A DNA stretch of 64,000 bases from Gilvirhabdus luticola (GCF_032583975.1 NZ_JAWHTF010000005.1); one strand, 5' to 3'; positions 44,546-53,923 are shown, numbered from the stretch's first letter. Numbers and translations are program-made. The notes: generated from the letters alone by a model not told the origin.

Positions 44546-45001
44546 TTAGTTTTTTACTTTAATTGTCCATTCAAAATTAAAGTTTGATACTTCTACTCCA
44601 TCTTCATTTATGCCTTTGGAGTTTAACCAAACCGTCTGACCTTCTTTTGTTTCAATGGTTTTTTGAATAGCTTGGTCAATCAAATACGCTTCATTACACA
44701 CAAAAGTTATTCTTCCTGTTGCCTTTTTTGTAAAGGTGGCATTATTTCCAGCAACCAACATCGATATTTTCTTTCCGCTTTCTTTAATTTTCTGCATCAC
44801 TAATACTCCAGTAGTCAACTCTGCTGCCATACCTTGAACAACCCAATACATAGATTTAAATGGATTTTGATTTATCCATCTATGCTTTACAGAAACAATG
44901 CACTTGTTTTTATCAATAGATTTAACTCTTACTCCACATAAATAAGCTGAAGGCAACTTAAACAATAAAAAAGTATTGAGTTTACTAGGTGCTATAGTCA
45001 T
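44546..45001 (-). CDS. DUF4442-family hotdog-fold protein
   Basis: A 151-residue protein resembling hotdog-fold thioesterases: FLLFKLPSAYLCGVRVKSID, HRWINQNPFKSMYWVVQGMA, ELTTGVLVMQKI and FVCNEAYLIDQAI. The function is unknown; acyl-CoA binding is possible. 61 nt upstream of the AIM24 gene on the same strand, perhaps cotranscribed. Confidence 0.83.
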   Translation of the reverse strand: MTIAPSKLNTFLLFKLPSAYLCGVRVKSIDKNKCIVSVKHRWINQNPFKSMYWVVQGMAAELTTGVLVMQKIKESGKKISMLVAGNNATFTKKATGRITFVCNEAYLIDQAIQKTIETKEGQTVWLNSKGINEDGVEVSNFNFEWTIKVKN

Positions 45002-45107
45002 AATAAAACTAATTTGAGTTAAAAGTATTGAATATTTTCAACATTAAATAATGTTAAAATTTTGTTAATTATAGTACTTTGTATTGCATAATACTATCTT
45101 TTGGATA

Positions 45108-45115
45108 TATATTTG
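45108..45115 (+). promoter_or_regulatory. Bacteroidetes-type -7 box
   Basis: TATATTTG fits TAnnTTTG. It lies 28 nt before the ATG at 45143, which supports that start over the TTG at 45101, as the latter would precede the promoter. Confidence 0.5.
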
Positions 45116-45142
45116 CATAAGAAATTACTATATGTTTCAATT

Positions 45143-45595
45143 ATGTTAACTACACATCATAAAAATCTGGCCGCGATAATTCATTTATCAACATTGACAA
45201 AGTTCATTATACCACTTGGCAATTTTTTAATGCCTTTAATTTTTTGGACTATGAATAAGGATAAATCTGAATTTATCGATAAGCACGGTAAACAAGCCAT
45301 TAACTTTCAATTAAGTATTTTACTTTATACAATTATAATTGGTTGTTTGACTATTCCAATGTTTTTATTTGGTGTATTAAATTCGGTCAGCTTTCCAGAA
45401 TTTTGGAATGCTTACGATTTTGATTTTCACCTATCAATTCATGACAGTTTCAATGTAATACTTTTTACAATAATTTCTGGGTTACTCCTTGCAGCTGCAT
45501 TTATTTTTGAAATAGTTTTTATAATTATAGCAACAAGTAAAGCAAACCAAGGCAAACCTTATAAATATCCTATAACCATCAATTTTTTAAAATAA
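45143..45595 (+). CDS. DUF4870-family membrane protein
   Basis: A 150-residue protein with three to four membrane helices and the family pattern GNFLMPLIFWTMNKDKSEFI followed by HGKQAINFQLSILLY. ATG at 45143 chosen because a -7 box lies at 45108-45115. Function unknown; it often lies next to PadR/PspC genes, as here. Confidence 0.85.
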   Translation: MLTTHHKNLAAIIHLSTLTKFIIPLGNFLMPLIFWTMNKDKSEFIDKHGKQAINFQLSILLYTIIIGCLTIPMFLFGVLNSVSFPEFWNAYDFDFHLSIHDSFNVILFTIISGLLLAAAFIFEIVFIIIATSKANQGKPYKYPITINFLK

Positions 45596-45706
45596 TCATC
45601 AATCAATCATCAATCAAAAAATGAACAGTTATCACAAATTTAATTCTATAATACAAAAAGCTTTAAGGCTGGATGTGAATAATAGAATATTAATAAACAT
45701 GAACAC

Positions 45707-46048
45707 ATGAAAATAGAAAACACAAAAGCACAAATGCGCAAGGGAGTTTTAGAATACTGCATTCTCTCGATTCTTAAAGATGATGATGCTTACGTTGCAG
45801 AAATTCTAGACACTTTAAAACAAGCAAAGCTTCTCGTTGTAGAAGGCACCATTTACCCTTTGCTAACACGCTTAAAAAATGCTGGACTTCTTAATTATCG
45901 TTGGGAAGAATCAACATCTGGACCTCCAAGAAAATATTATGGTTTGACCGAAACAGGAAAATTATTTTTAAACGAACTTAATGGCACTTGGAGCGATTTA
46001 CAAAATGCAGTTAACCTAGTAACAAGAGATAAAAAAACAACAAAATGA
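45707..46048 (+). CDS. PadR-family transcriptional regulator
   Basis: A 113-residue regulator: MRKGVLEYCILSILKDDDAY, LLVVEGTIYPLLTRLKNAGL and STSGPPRKYYGLTETGK are the PadR winged-helix motifs. Its stop overlaps the next start by 4 nt (ATGA), so it is coupled to the PspC gene that it probably controls. Confidence 0.92.
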   Translation: MKIENTKAQMRKGVLEYCILSILKDDDAYVAEILDTLKQAKLLVVEGTIYPLLTRLKNAGLLNYRWEESTSGPPRKYYGLTETGKLFLNELNGTWSDLQNAVNLVTRDKKTTK

Positions 46049-47772
46049 ATAAAACAGTCAACATAAACTTAGCAGGTATATTCTTCCACATTGATGAGGA
46101 TGCATACGCAAAATTACAGCGCTACCTTGAGGCTATAAAACGTTCATTCACAAATTCACAAGGACGCTCTGAAATTATTTCAGATATAGAAGCTCGTATT
46201 GCAGAGCTATTTACAGAGCGAATGAAAACTGAAAAACAAGTCATTTCTATCAAAGAGGTAGAAGAAGTTATTGCTATAATGGGACAACCAGAAGATTATC
46301 TAGTAGATGAAGAAATCTTTGAAGATGAGCCAAAAGTTAAAACATCTAGTTCTTCAAGAAAATTATTTAGAGATACTGAAAATGCTTACGTTGGTGGCGT
46401 ATCTTCAGGATTGGGGCACTATTTTGATATAGATCCACTTTGGATTCGTCTAGCTTGGGTAATTCTCATGTTTGGCTTTGGTACCGGATTCTTAATTTAT
46501 ATTCTACTATGGATATTAATGCCTGCAGCTCAAACAACTGCAGACAAATTAGCAATGTCAGGAAAGCCTGTTAACATTACTAATATAGAACAAAAAGTAA
46601 AAGAAGGGTTTGGTAACGTAAAAGATAGTATTGAAGACGCTGCTGAAAAAATAAAAAATCAAGACTACAGTAAGGCAGGCAATAAAATTAAATCATCATC
46701 AAGATCATTTTTTGATGCGCTTGGAAACATTATCATGTTTTTCTTTAAAGTTATTGCAAAGTTTATTGGTGTTATCTTAATCATTGTAGGGGCATCAACG
46801 CTAATTGCTTTATTTATTAGTCTTTTTTCTGTTGGTACATCTTCATTTTTTAGTCCTTGGTGGATGGATTATGCTCATGTGGCAAATACAACAGGTATGC
46901 CAATTTGGTTAATATCATTACTGGTGTTTTTTGCAGTAGGAGTGCCTTTCTTTGTCATATTCTATTTAGGTTTAAAAATTTTAGTGAATAACTTAAAATC
47001 TATTGGCAACATTGCAAAATTTACCTTATTGGGACTTTGGTTAGCATCTATCTTGACATTAACAGTATTTGGTATAAGAGAAGCTACCGAACATGCTTTT
47101 GATGCTAGTGTTACCCAAAAAGAAGAATTATATATTACATCAAAGGATACACTTACTATAAAAATGGTTGGAAATAAAAATTACGATGACAATATAAGAC
47201 GAAGACACAGATCCTTTCAACTAGTTTATAATGATAATGGAGAAAAATTAATTTACTCTTCAGACCTTAAATTTATAGTACGATCAACAAAAGATTCTCT
47301 TGCCTCAATTAGTATTGAAAAGAATTCTGAAGGTAGAAATTATCAAAATGCCAAAGAAGGTGCTGAAAAAATAAATTACAATTATGCGCTTGTTGGAAGA
47401 GAATTGCAATTAGATTCTTATTTAACAACAGATTTTAAAAATAAATTTCGGAATCAACAAGTTGAGATAATTATAAATCTACCTGAAGGAACTGTTCTTT
47501 TTGCAGATGACAACACATATTCATACCATAGAAACTATCGAAATAGCAATGACATTTTAGACAATGGCATGGAAGAACATTACCTTAAAGTTATTGAAGA
47601 TGATGTCCTGTGTTTAGATTGCCCAGAAGATGAAAACTACAAAGTAAATGTAGATATACATGACGATGAATCTAGTTTAAAGATTAATGAAGACGGAATA
47701 ATTGGCGAAGATCAAGACGTCAAAGTAGAAATTGACTCAAATGGTATCAGTATAGAATCAAAAGATAATTAA
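46045..47772 (+). CDS. PspC-domain envelope-stress protein
   Basis: A 575-residue membrane protein. An N-terminal soluble region (HSD-type EIISDIEARIAELFTERM) is followed by a PspC domain at about residues 105-165 (VGGVSSGLGHYFDIDPLWIR), then further membrane helices between about 230 and 355 and a large acidic periplasmic domain of beta strands. PspC belongs to the phage-shock envelope response. With PadR before and a GIN protein after it, this is a probable membrane-stress module. Confidence 0.88.
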   Translation: MNKTVNINLAGIFFHIDEDAYAKLQRYLEAIKRSFTNSQGRSEIISDIEARIAELFTERMKTEKQVISIKEVEEVIAIMGQPEDYLVDEEIFEDEPKVKTSSSSRKLFRDTENAYVGGVSSGLGHYFDIDPLWIRLAWVILMFGFGTGFLIYILLWILMPAAQTTADKLAMSGKPVNITNIEQKVKEGFGNVKDSIEDAAEKIKNQDYSKAGNKIKSSSRSFFDALGNIIMFFFKVIAKFIGVILIIVGASTLIALFISLFSVGTSSFFSPWWMDYAHVANTTGMPIWLISLLVFFAVGVPFFVIFYLGLKILVNNLKSIGNIAKFTLLGLWLASILTLTVFGIREATEHAFDASVTQKEELYITSKDTLTIKMVGNKNYDDNIRRRHRSFQLVYNDNGEKLIYSSDLKFIVRSTKDSLASISIEKNSEGRNYQNAKEGAEKINYNYALVGRELQLDSYLTTDFKNKFRNQQVEIIINLPEGTVLFADDNTYSYHRNYRNSNDILDNGMEEHYLKVIEDDVLCLDCPEDENYKVNVDIHDDESSLKINEDGIIGEDQDVKVEIDSNGISIESKDN

Positions 47773-47873
47773 CAGTTCATCTCATTAAATGAACAGTTCA
47801 GAAATATAAAATTTAAAATATGTCTTTTGTGAAAGATATTTGCAAAGTAAAATCAATCAAACATAATTAAATC

Positions 47874-48602
47874 ATGACGACACTCACCAAAATTATCGTA
47901 GCTACATTAATGAGTTTAACATTATTCTCATGTAATTTTGATATGCACTTCAATCCAGGAGTTAAAGGAAACGGAAATGTACAAACAGAAGTTAGAATCA
48001 TAAATGAATCTTTTAATTCAATTCATGTAAGTCGTGGATTGGATGTTTATCTAACTCAAAGTAACACTCAAAGTATAAAAGTTGAAGCGGACGAAAACTT
48101 ACATGACATTATTGTAGTTGAGGTAGAAAATGGCGAACTAAAAATTACAACAACCGAAAATATTGCACATTCTAAAGCTCAAAAAGTAATGGTAAGCTTT
48201 TCAGATGTTTCAAAAATCACATCTACTAGTGGTAGTGATGTGTATTCAACCAACGTAATTAGTGTGGATAATTTAAGACTAAAAACCACAAGCGGTAGTG
48301 ATATGGAGCTAGAAGTAGACACAAATACTCTAGAATGCAAATCTACAAGTGGTAGCGATTTGAGATTATCAGGTAAAACCAAAAATTTAATTGCTGAAGC
48401 TACAAGTGGAAGTGATATTAAAGCTGGAAAATTGATGGCTGAATCAAGTCAAGTAGAAGTGACGAGTGGCGCTGATATTACAATTAACACATCTCAAGAA
48501 TTAAATGCCAAAGCATCAAGTGGTGGAGATATAACCTATTACGGTAATCCAGAAATAGTTAAAAAAAGTGATGGAGTTTCTGGCAGCATAAGAAAAAGAT
48601 AG
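47874..48602 (+). CDS. Head-GIN-domain (DUF2807) lipoprotein
   Basis: A 242-residue lipoprotein (lipobox LFSC, cysteine 20) with a beta-helix of repeated TSGSD turns (STSGSDVYS, TTSGSDMELE, STSGSDLRL, ATSGSDIKA, TSGADITI, ASSGGDITYY). This is the auto-adhesin-like GIN domain (DUF2807). Likely at the outer membrane as part of the PadR-PspC module 101 nt upstream. Ends in a clear terminator. Confidence 0.9.
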   Translation: MTTLTKIIVATLMSLTLFSCNFDMHFNPGVKGNGNVQTEVRIINESFNSIHVSRGLDVYLTQSNTQSIKVEADENLHDIIVVEVENGELKITTTENIAHSKAQKVMVSFSDVSKITSTSGSDVYSTNVISVDNLRLKTTSGSDMELEVDTNTLECKSTSGSDLRLSGKTKNLIAEATSGSDIKAGKLMAESSQVEVTSGADITINTSQELNAKASSGGDITYYGNPEIVKKSDGVSGSIRKR

Positions 48603-48631
48603 CATCAATATAAACCAACCAATTTTAACAT

Positions 48632-48658
48632 AAAACCCACCATATTTAGGTGGGTTTT
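48632..48658 (+). terminator. Rho-independent terminator after the GIN gene
   Basis: Stem AAAACCCACC at 48632-48641 with GGTGGGTTTT at 48649-48658 and a 7-nt loop. Confidence 0.85.
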
Positions 48659-48663
48659 ATTAT

Positions 48664-48671
48664 TATATTTG
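48664..48671 (+). promoter_or_regulatory. -7 box of the M2 peptidase gene
   Basis: TATATTTG, an exact fit to TAnnTTTG, 22 nt before the ATG at 48694 and right after the preceding terminator. Confidence 0.55.
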
Positions 48672-48693
48672 CATCCAAACTAAAAATTAAGAA

Positions 48694-50508
48694 ATGAAAA
48701 AAATAATTTTATTGATTTTGGCTGTTACTTTTTTTAATTGTAAAAATGAAACCGCCAAAAAAGACACAGACAACAACTTAAAAACTGAAGCTCAAGCTTT
48801 TCTTGATGAATATTCAAAAACCTACAAAGATTTATATTATGCTTCAGCTTTAGCAGAATGGGATGCTAACACCAAAATCGTTCCTGGAGATACATTAAAC
48901 GCTTTTAATGTTCAAAAAGCTAATGAAGCATTTGCCAAATTTACTGGAAGTACAGATGTAATAGAAAAAACCAAAACATTTCTTGAAAGCAAGGATCTAT
49001 TGGATATTAAACAGATTCGTCAGTTAAATAGCATTTTATATAAAGCTGCAAATAATCCTGAAATTGTTTCTGACTTAGTTTCTGAAAGAATTACTGCAGA
49101 GAATGCACAAAACGAAACTCTTTTTGGCTTTGATTTCAAGGTAGATGGAGCCTCAACAACAACTACAGAAATTGATAGAATTTTACGTGAATCAAATAAT
49201 GAAGCTAAACGTTTGAAAGTTTGGGAAAGCTCTAAAGAAGTTGGTACAGAATTAAAAGATGGACTCGAGAATTTGGTATCTCTTCGTAATAAAACTGTTA
49301 ATGCTCTTGGTTATGATGATTATTTCACATATCAGGTATCAGACTATAAAATGACTCGTGAAGAGATGCTTAATGATATGGATAAAATCATTAAAGAGGT
49401 TTGGCCATTATATCGTGAACTTCATACTTGGGCTCGTTACGAATTAGCAAAAAAATATGGAAAAAATGTGCCAGATTATATTCCTGCGCATTGGTTACCA
49501 AATCGTTGGGGACAAGATTGGAGTGCATTAGTAAAAGTAGAAGGCTTTGATATTGATGAAGCTTTAAAAGATAAAAGTGCAGAATGGATTGTAACAGAAG
49601 GAGAAGAGTTTTTTAAGAGTATAGGTTTTGATCCACTTCCTTCGGTTTTTTATGAAAAATCTAGCTTATATCCGCTTCCTGAAGATGCCACTTATAAAAA
49701 GAATAATCATGCTTCGGCTTGGCATATGGATTTAGAGAATGACTTAAGAAGTTTAATGAGCGTAGTACCAACTGCAGAATATTATGAAACGGTTCATCAT
49801 GAATTAGGTCATATTTATTACTATCAATCATACTCAAACCCAGATGTACCATTATTGCTACGAGAAGGTGCTAATCGTGGTTATCATGAAGCTATTGGTA
49901 GTATGTTAGGATTGGCTGCCATGCAAAAACCATTTTTAGAAGGTAGAGGTTTAGTTGATGCGAACATAAAAATTGATGAAACTCAAAATCTTTTAAAAGA
50001 AGCATTAAACTATGTTGCTTTTTTACCATTTGGTGCTGGAGTAATGACGCAATTTGAAAATGCTTTATATGCTGAAAATTTACCAAAAGATGAATACAAT
50101 AAAAAATGGTGGGAATTAGCAAAAAAATATCAAGGTATGGTTCCTCCAACCGAAAGAGGAGAAGAATATTGTGATGCAGCCTCTAAAACTCATATTAATA
50201 ATGACGCTGCTCAATATTATGATTATGCAATTTCCTACGTCCTTTTATTTCAGTTTCATGATCATATAGCAAAAAATGTTTTACACCAAGATCCTCATGC
50301 AACCAATTATTTTGGAAGCAAAGAAGTTGGTGAATTCTTAAAGAGTGTTTTAAGAACAGGAGCAAATAATGATTGGAGAGCATTACTAAAACAAAGTGTT
50401 GGTAGTGAGATGAGTGCAAAACCTATGCTTGATTATTTTGAGCCATTAATGGATTACTTAAAAGAAGAAAACAAAGGAAGAACATATACGCTTCCTGAAA
50501 GTATCTAA
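48694..50508 (+). CDS. M2-family dipeptidyl carboxypeptidase (ACE-like)
   Basis: A 604-residue zinc peptidase related to angiotensin-converting enzyme. The N-terminus is a lipoprotein-like signal (FFNC, cysteine 16). Zinc site HELGH at residues 369-373, with the third ligand glutamate in GYHEAIGSMLGLA. It removes dipeptides from peptide C-termini in the periplasm. Monocistronic between two strong terminators. Confidence 0.92.
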   Translation: MKKIILLILAVTFFNCKNETAKKDTDNNLKTEAQAFLDEYSKTYKDLYYASALAEWDANTKIVPGDTLNAFNVQKANEAFAKFTGSTDVIEKTKTFLESKDLLDIKQIRQLNSILYKAANNPEIVSDLVSERITAENAQNETLFGFDFKVDGASTTTTEIDRILRESNNEAKRLKVWESSKEVGTELKDGLENLVSLRNKTVNALGYDDYFTYQVSDYKMTREEMLNDMDKIIKEVWPLYRELHTWARYELAKKYGKNVPDYIPAHWLPNRWGQDWSALVKVEGFDIDEALKDKSAEWIVTEGEEFFKSIGFDPLPSVFYEKSSLYPLPEDATYKKNNHASAWHMDLENDLRSLMSVVPTAEYYETVHHELGHIYYYQSYSNPDVPLLLREGANRGYHEAIGSMLGLAAMQKPFLEGRGLVDANIKIDETQNLLKEALNYVAFLPFGAGVMTQFENALYAENLPKDEYNKKWWELAKKYQGMVPPTERGEEYCDAASKTHINNDAAQYYDYAISYVLLFQFHDHIAKNVLHQDPHATNYFGSKEVGEFLKSVLRTGANNDWRALLKQSVGSEMSAKPMLDYFEPLMDYLKEENKGRTYTLPESI

Positions 50509-50516
50509 TTCAAAAT

Positions 50517-50548
50517 AAAAAAACCGAAGCAGTTGCTTCGGTTTTTTT
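50517..50548. terminator. Bidirectional terminator after the M2 peptidase gene
   Basis: Stem AAAAAAACCGAAGC at 50517-50530 with GCTTCGGTTTTTTT at 50535-50548 and a 4-nt loop; it also ends the convergent yceI-like gene. Confidence 0.88.
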
Positions 50549-50562
50549 ATTTTATTAAATGG

Positions 50563-51150
50563 CTATTTGCATTCATCAATTTCCAAATCAAAACTTATTT
50601 GAAAGTCGTCCTTAACAGCTACTAAACCCATTATCTTTTTAGGAGCTGGAATATTAAAATCACTCAATCTTAAATTCAAACAACCAGATATTTTTAATAA
50701 GTGATTATTGCTTAAAATAACTGGGACAGCATATGGTCTGGTTTCTCCAGCTACCTTAATTTCTATATGAGCAATTACTTGGTTTTTTTGATTAGTGCTT
50801 AAATCTATTTCTTTTAAACTCAATATAATATTTGGATGTTCTGGTGTTTTTAACAAATCCAAAAAATCCTTATTCATTGTTTTTGAGCCACAGTCGAAAC
50901 AAGAATTATGTACCAACAATTTGGTATTTTTAAAAAGAACATTATCACTTGTTTTAACATAATTAATGGCTATAGGCGAATTAATGCTTGAAATATTTAA
51001 ATCACAATTAAACTGACTCACGTTGGTTTTGCCCATAATACTCAAATAGCTGTTAGGCATAATCACCATAGCTGTTTTTTCTACTAAAATATTATCAGAC
51101 TTAAACGCTAATAGCAATACGATTAAACCTAAAAACAAAAACTTCTTCAT
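50563..51150 (-). CDS. YceI-family protein
   Basis: A 195-residue secreted protein with signal peptide and a YceI lipocalin-like barrel; the end LRLSDFNIPAPKKIMGLVAV matches the family, and the second YceI protein of this window ends the same way (MTDFNIDPPKALMG). YceI proteins bind polyisoprenoids. Three cysteines, including a CFDCG pair, are unusual for the family. No FNR-type site lies before it. Confidence 0.82.
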   Translation of the reverse strand: MKKFLFLGLIVLLLAFKSDNILVEKTAMVIMPNSYLSIMGKTNVSQFNCDLNISSINSPIAINYVKTSDNVLFKNTKLLVHNSCFDCGSKTMNKDFLDLLKTPEHPNIILSLKEIDLSTNQKNQVIAHIEIKVAGETRPYAVPVILSNNHLLKISGCLNLRLSDFNIPAPKKIMGLVAVKDDFQISFDLEIDECK

Positions 51151-51283
51151 GCGGATACTCTAAAAGAATCAATGGTATAACATCTACTTTTTAAAAATAA
51201 AACGAGTTTCATAAATGTATAGTATTAATATAATATTACAAAAATGAAACTCGCTTTTTAGCTAATAATCAATCAGAACTTAA

Positions 51284-52603
51284 TTAGAAACTAATTACCG
51301 CTTCAATCATTAAACCATTAAATTTACCATCATAAAATACATTATCATCAGGGTAGCCATCATATTTTTGGTTAACATACTCAACTTTTGCCAAAATATT
51401 CTTTGTTAAGAAATATCCTGCTGAAAATTGAACTCTATCGATATCTACGTCACCAAATGATTGTTCTGAATTCACCTTGTTGTAACGACCACCTAAAAAG
51501 AAGTTTTCAGATGCACCAAAACGGTAAATCACTTCACCTGCAAATTGTGTTGCTTTTCTAGTATCTGATTCTGAACTTGCTTTACCATTACTAAACTCTA
51601 ATGTTCCAAAAAATTCTAATCCTTGGTATTTAAGGAATGGATTGAACATAACAGCTGTTATTTGATTTCTAAACCCAGGATCAAAACGACCTGTTCTAAA
51701 ATTGTTTGTAGCAGTTGTCCTTACTACTTCTCCACTTCTGTCCACAAAAGTTGGAGTTACTAAAACAGAATAATATCTCGATCCAGCTCTATCTGCAGTA
51801 TAAAGATAGTTGCTTGCAACATACCCTGTAGTGTATAATGAACCTGTTAATCTAAATCTAAAATCTTCAGACAATTGGCTGTCATAACCTAATTTCGCAA
51901 GAAATGCAGCACCACCTGTTTTACCATTAGAACCTTTAACAACAGCTTGATTTAGTTTACCATTACTGAAGCCTATCATACCAATAAATCCATTTCTTTG
52001 GTAATAAAATTCAGCACCTACTTCAGTGGTAAAGGAATCCATAATTAAGTTCCCTACAAATGGATTGTAAATGGCCTGTGCATTATCACTTCTTCTAAAG
52101 TGGGCATCACCATAATTATTTTCCATATGCCCTACTTTAAGAGTGGTATACTTCATAAGGTTGTCTAACAAACCTTCACTGATAAAATCTAGGTTATCAA
52201 TTTGGAAATATCCACCTTTTACGTAAGGTTCTGGGTGATGTCTTGAAGATAGATACGTTCTTAAATGCATTCTAACACCTTTAGCTAAAGCAACATCCAA
52301 ATCTAGGTTCGCTGTTGCTAAATTAAAGTTATAACCTATTTCTTGTAATATGTTATCTTCTGTTTGATTAGCTGCTGATACACCATTTTCATGGTCTACA
52401 GCTTGAAATTGTAATGTGGATTGTCCACCTACTCTTACTTTTACGATTTCGAATGTTGAAACGGTATCTTTAGGGGCTTCAAACACGTTGATACCTCTTT
52501 TATCAGGAGCTCTGTAATTATCCAGATCCCTATTTTGTGAATTAATACTTATAAATGACATTAAAAGTATTACTGTAATTAGACTTTTAAGTGTTGTTTT
52601 CAT
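51284..52603 (-). CDS. Outer-membrane porin-like protein
   Basis: A 439-residue protein with a signal ending ISINSQN and many amphipathic strands, ending with IEAVISF (terminal phenylalanine). The region VGHMENNYGDAHFRRSDNAQ and strand pattern resemble phosphate-selective or alginate-type porins, but I cannot name the substrate. It follows the FNR-controlled yceI gene by 39 nt, so it is probably cotranscribed. Confidence 0.75.
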   Translation of the reverse strand: MKTTLKSLITVILLMSFISINSQNRDLDNYRAPDKRGINVFEAPKDTVSTFEIVKVRVGGQSTLQFQAVDHENGVSAANQTEDNILQEIGYNFNLATANLDLDVALAKGVRMHLRTYLSSRHHPEPYVKGGYFQIDNLDFISEGLLDNLMKYTTLKVGHMENNYGDAHFRRSDNAQAIYNPFVGNLIMDSFTTEVGAEFYYQRNGFIGMIGFSNGKLNQAVVKGSNGKTGGAAFLAKLGYDSQLSEDFRFRLTGSLYTTGYVASNYLYTADRAGSRYYSVLVTPTFVDRSGEVVRTTATNNFRTGRFDPGFRNQITAVMFNPFLKYQGLEFFGTLEFSNGKASSESDTRKATQFAGEVIYRFGASENFFLGGRYNKVNSEQSFGDVDIDRVQFSAGYFLTKNILAKVEYVNQKYDGYPDDNVFYDGKFNGLMIEAVISF

Positions 52604-52642
52604 GATTTTTAAATTTTGTTTTAAATTGATTTCTATTTTTAT

Positions 52643-53221
52643 TTATTTATTAAAAGTAACATGATACTTTACAGTAATTTCATTACCTGTTTTTATGGTC
52701 CCCATTAGCGCTTTTGGAGGATCAATATTAAAGTCGGTCATGTTAAACGTTTTTTCTCCTTTGAGTTTTATTTGATCGTTATTTCTCTCTACATTAAATT
52801 TTAGGGTTATATTTTTAGTTGTACCAGAAATAGTTAAATCTCCTTTTGCCTCCATCAAATATTTTCCTTCACTTTGTTCAGATAATTCACTACTATTAGG
52901 CATTTGAAATACTATTGTTTTGTATGTGTCTGTCTCTAAAGCTTTATAGGTGTTTTTATCCATGCCTTTGTGTCCGCTTTTAAGGCTTTCCGCTTCAATT
53001 TCAATTTTTAAGCTATTAACTATTAATGACTCAATATTAATGCTGCCTTTGATATTCTCAACTTTTATTTCCCAATCATGTAAAGTTGAAGTACCAAATA
53101 TTGAAAGTTCAGAGGAAATATTTACCAATTTATACTCTTGACCCCAGCTTATTCTTGTTGTAAGATTAAAAACTATAAAGAGGATTAAAACTTTAGCTAT
53201 TTTGTTATTTATGACTAACAT
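52643..53221 (-). CDS. YceI-family protein, FNR-site-linked
   Basis: A 192-residue secreted protein with signal ending ISWGQE and a YceI barrel: SELSIFGTSTLHDWEIKVEN and FNMTDFNIDPPKALMGTIKT. It may bind a quinone-like or other isoprenoid ligand. It is preceded by the same FNR-type palindrome as the respiratory operons, in front of a porin gene, hinting at a role in low-oxygen electron or lipid transport. That role is inferred. Confidence 0.9.
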   Translation of the reverse strand: MLVINNKIAKVLILFIVFNLTTRISWGQEYKLVNISSELSIFGTSTLHDWEIKVENIKGSINIESLIVNSLKIEIEAESLKSGHKGMDKNTYKALETDTYKTIVFQMPNSSELSEQSEGKYLMEAKGDLTISGTTKNITLKFNVERNNDQIKLKGEKTFNMTDFNIDPPKALMGTIKTGNEITVKYHVTFNK

Positions 53222-53246
53222 TTCTTGAATTTTTTATTTTATACTA

Positions 53247-53290
53247 CAAAGTTCCTTATTAATGAAAACTAAAATCATGACTTTTATCAT
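53247..53290 (-). promoter_or_regulatory. FNR/Crp-type palindrome and -7-like box of yceI-porin
   Basis: Palindrome ATGACTTTTATCAT at 53277-53290, identical on the plus strand to the ccoS site. On the minus strand the box GAACTTTG at 53254-53247 starts 36 nt after the palindrome start. The G in place of the first T is shared with the ccoI box (GACTTTTG). Confidence 0.7.
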
Positions 53291-53363
53291 AAGATAAAAT
53301 CGATTTATTTTTTTTATACTCCGAATTGAATTAAGGAATTTTAAAGTCTAGGTGTAAAGATCA

Positions 53364-53408
53364 TTTATAAACAAAAACCCAAGGTATTCTTGGGTTTTTG
53401 TTTATAAA
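53364..53408 (-). terminator. Long terminator of the flavodoxin-like gene
   Basis: A perfect 20-bp inverted repeat, arms 53364-53383 and 53389-53408 (core CCCAAG/CTTGGG), 5-nt loop. The right arm covers the stop codon of the flavodoxin-like gene. Confidence 0.85.
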
Positions 53409-53914
53409 TAAGTGGAGAATTCTTTTAACTTATTTTTTACAATATCGGGTAGTTCTGAATTATTATCTAACCAGGTATGAAGATGACCTAAATAGTTCAT
53501 CCCTAGATAATTTGAAGTTTGCTCAAATGGCATTGTAAAGCCATCAAAAATTTCATTATCAGAACCACAACTAATGGTAGCAAGGTTTTTTCCTCTTAAC
53601 TTTCTTCCAAAAACTTTCTTATCTTCATGTAGTACATCAGAGATCCTGTCAAGAAAGGTTTTTATTTGTGCACTCATTGTGTACCAATATATTGGTGTAG
53701 CAAAGATTATTGTATCGTATTCTAAAATTTTCAAAAAAAGAGGGAAAAAATCGTCATTTCTATTCTTAAAGTCATAATCATAAAAGCCAATGTTATAGCT
53801 GTTTAAATCAATAATATCAATATCTGAAGACAAAGAAATTAATTGGTCAACAACTCTCCGTGTATTTCCATTTGATCTCGAACTACCGATTACAATGACA
53901 GTTTTATTTTTCAT
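53402..53914 (-). CDS. Flavodoxin-like NAD(P)H-dependent FMN oxidoreductase
   Basis: A 170-residue protein with phosphate-binding loop IGSSRSNGNTRRVVDQL at the N-terminus, FATPIYWYTMSAQIKTFLDR near residue 72 and a third FMN loop (ATISCGSDNEIF). Belongs to the NADPH-dependent FMN reductase family. Lies 57 nt downstream of trxB on the same strand but behind a terminator. Confidence 0.9.
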   Translation of the reverse strand: MKNKTVIVIGSSRSNGNTRRVVDQLISLSSDIDIIDLNSYNIGFYDYDFKNRNDDFFPLFLKILEYDTIIFATPIYWYTMSAQIKTFLDRISDVLHEDKKVFGRKLRGKNLATISCGSDNEIFDGFTMPFEQTSNYLGMNYLGHLHTWLDNNSELPDIVKNKLKEFSTYL

Positions 53915-53923
53915 TATATAATA

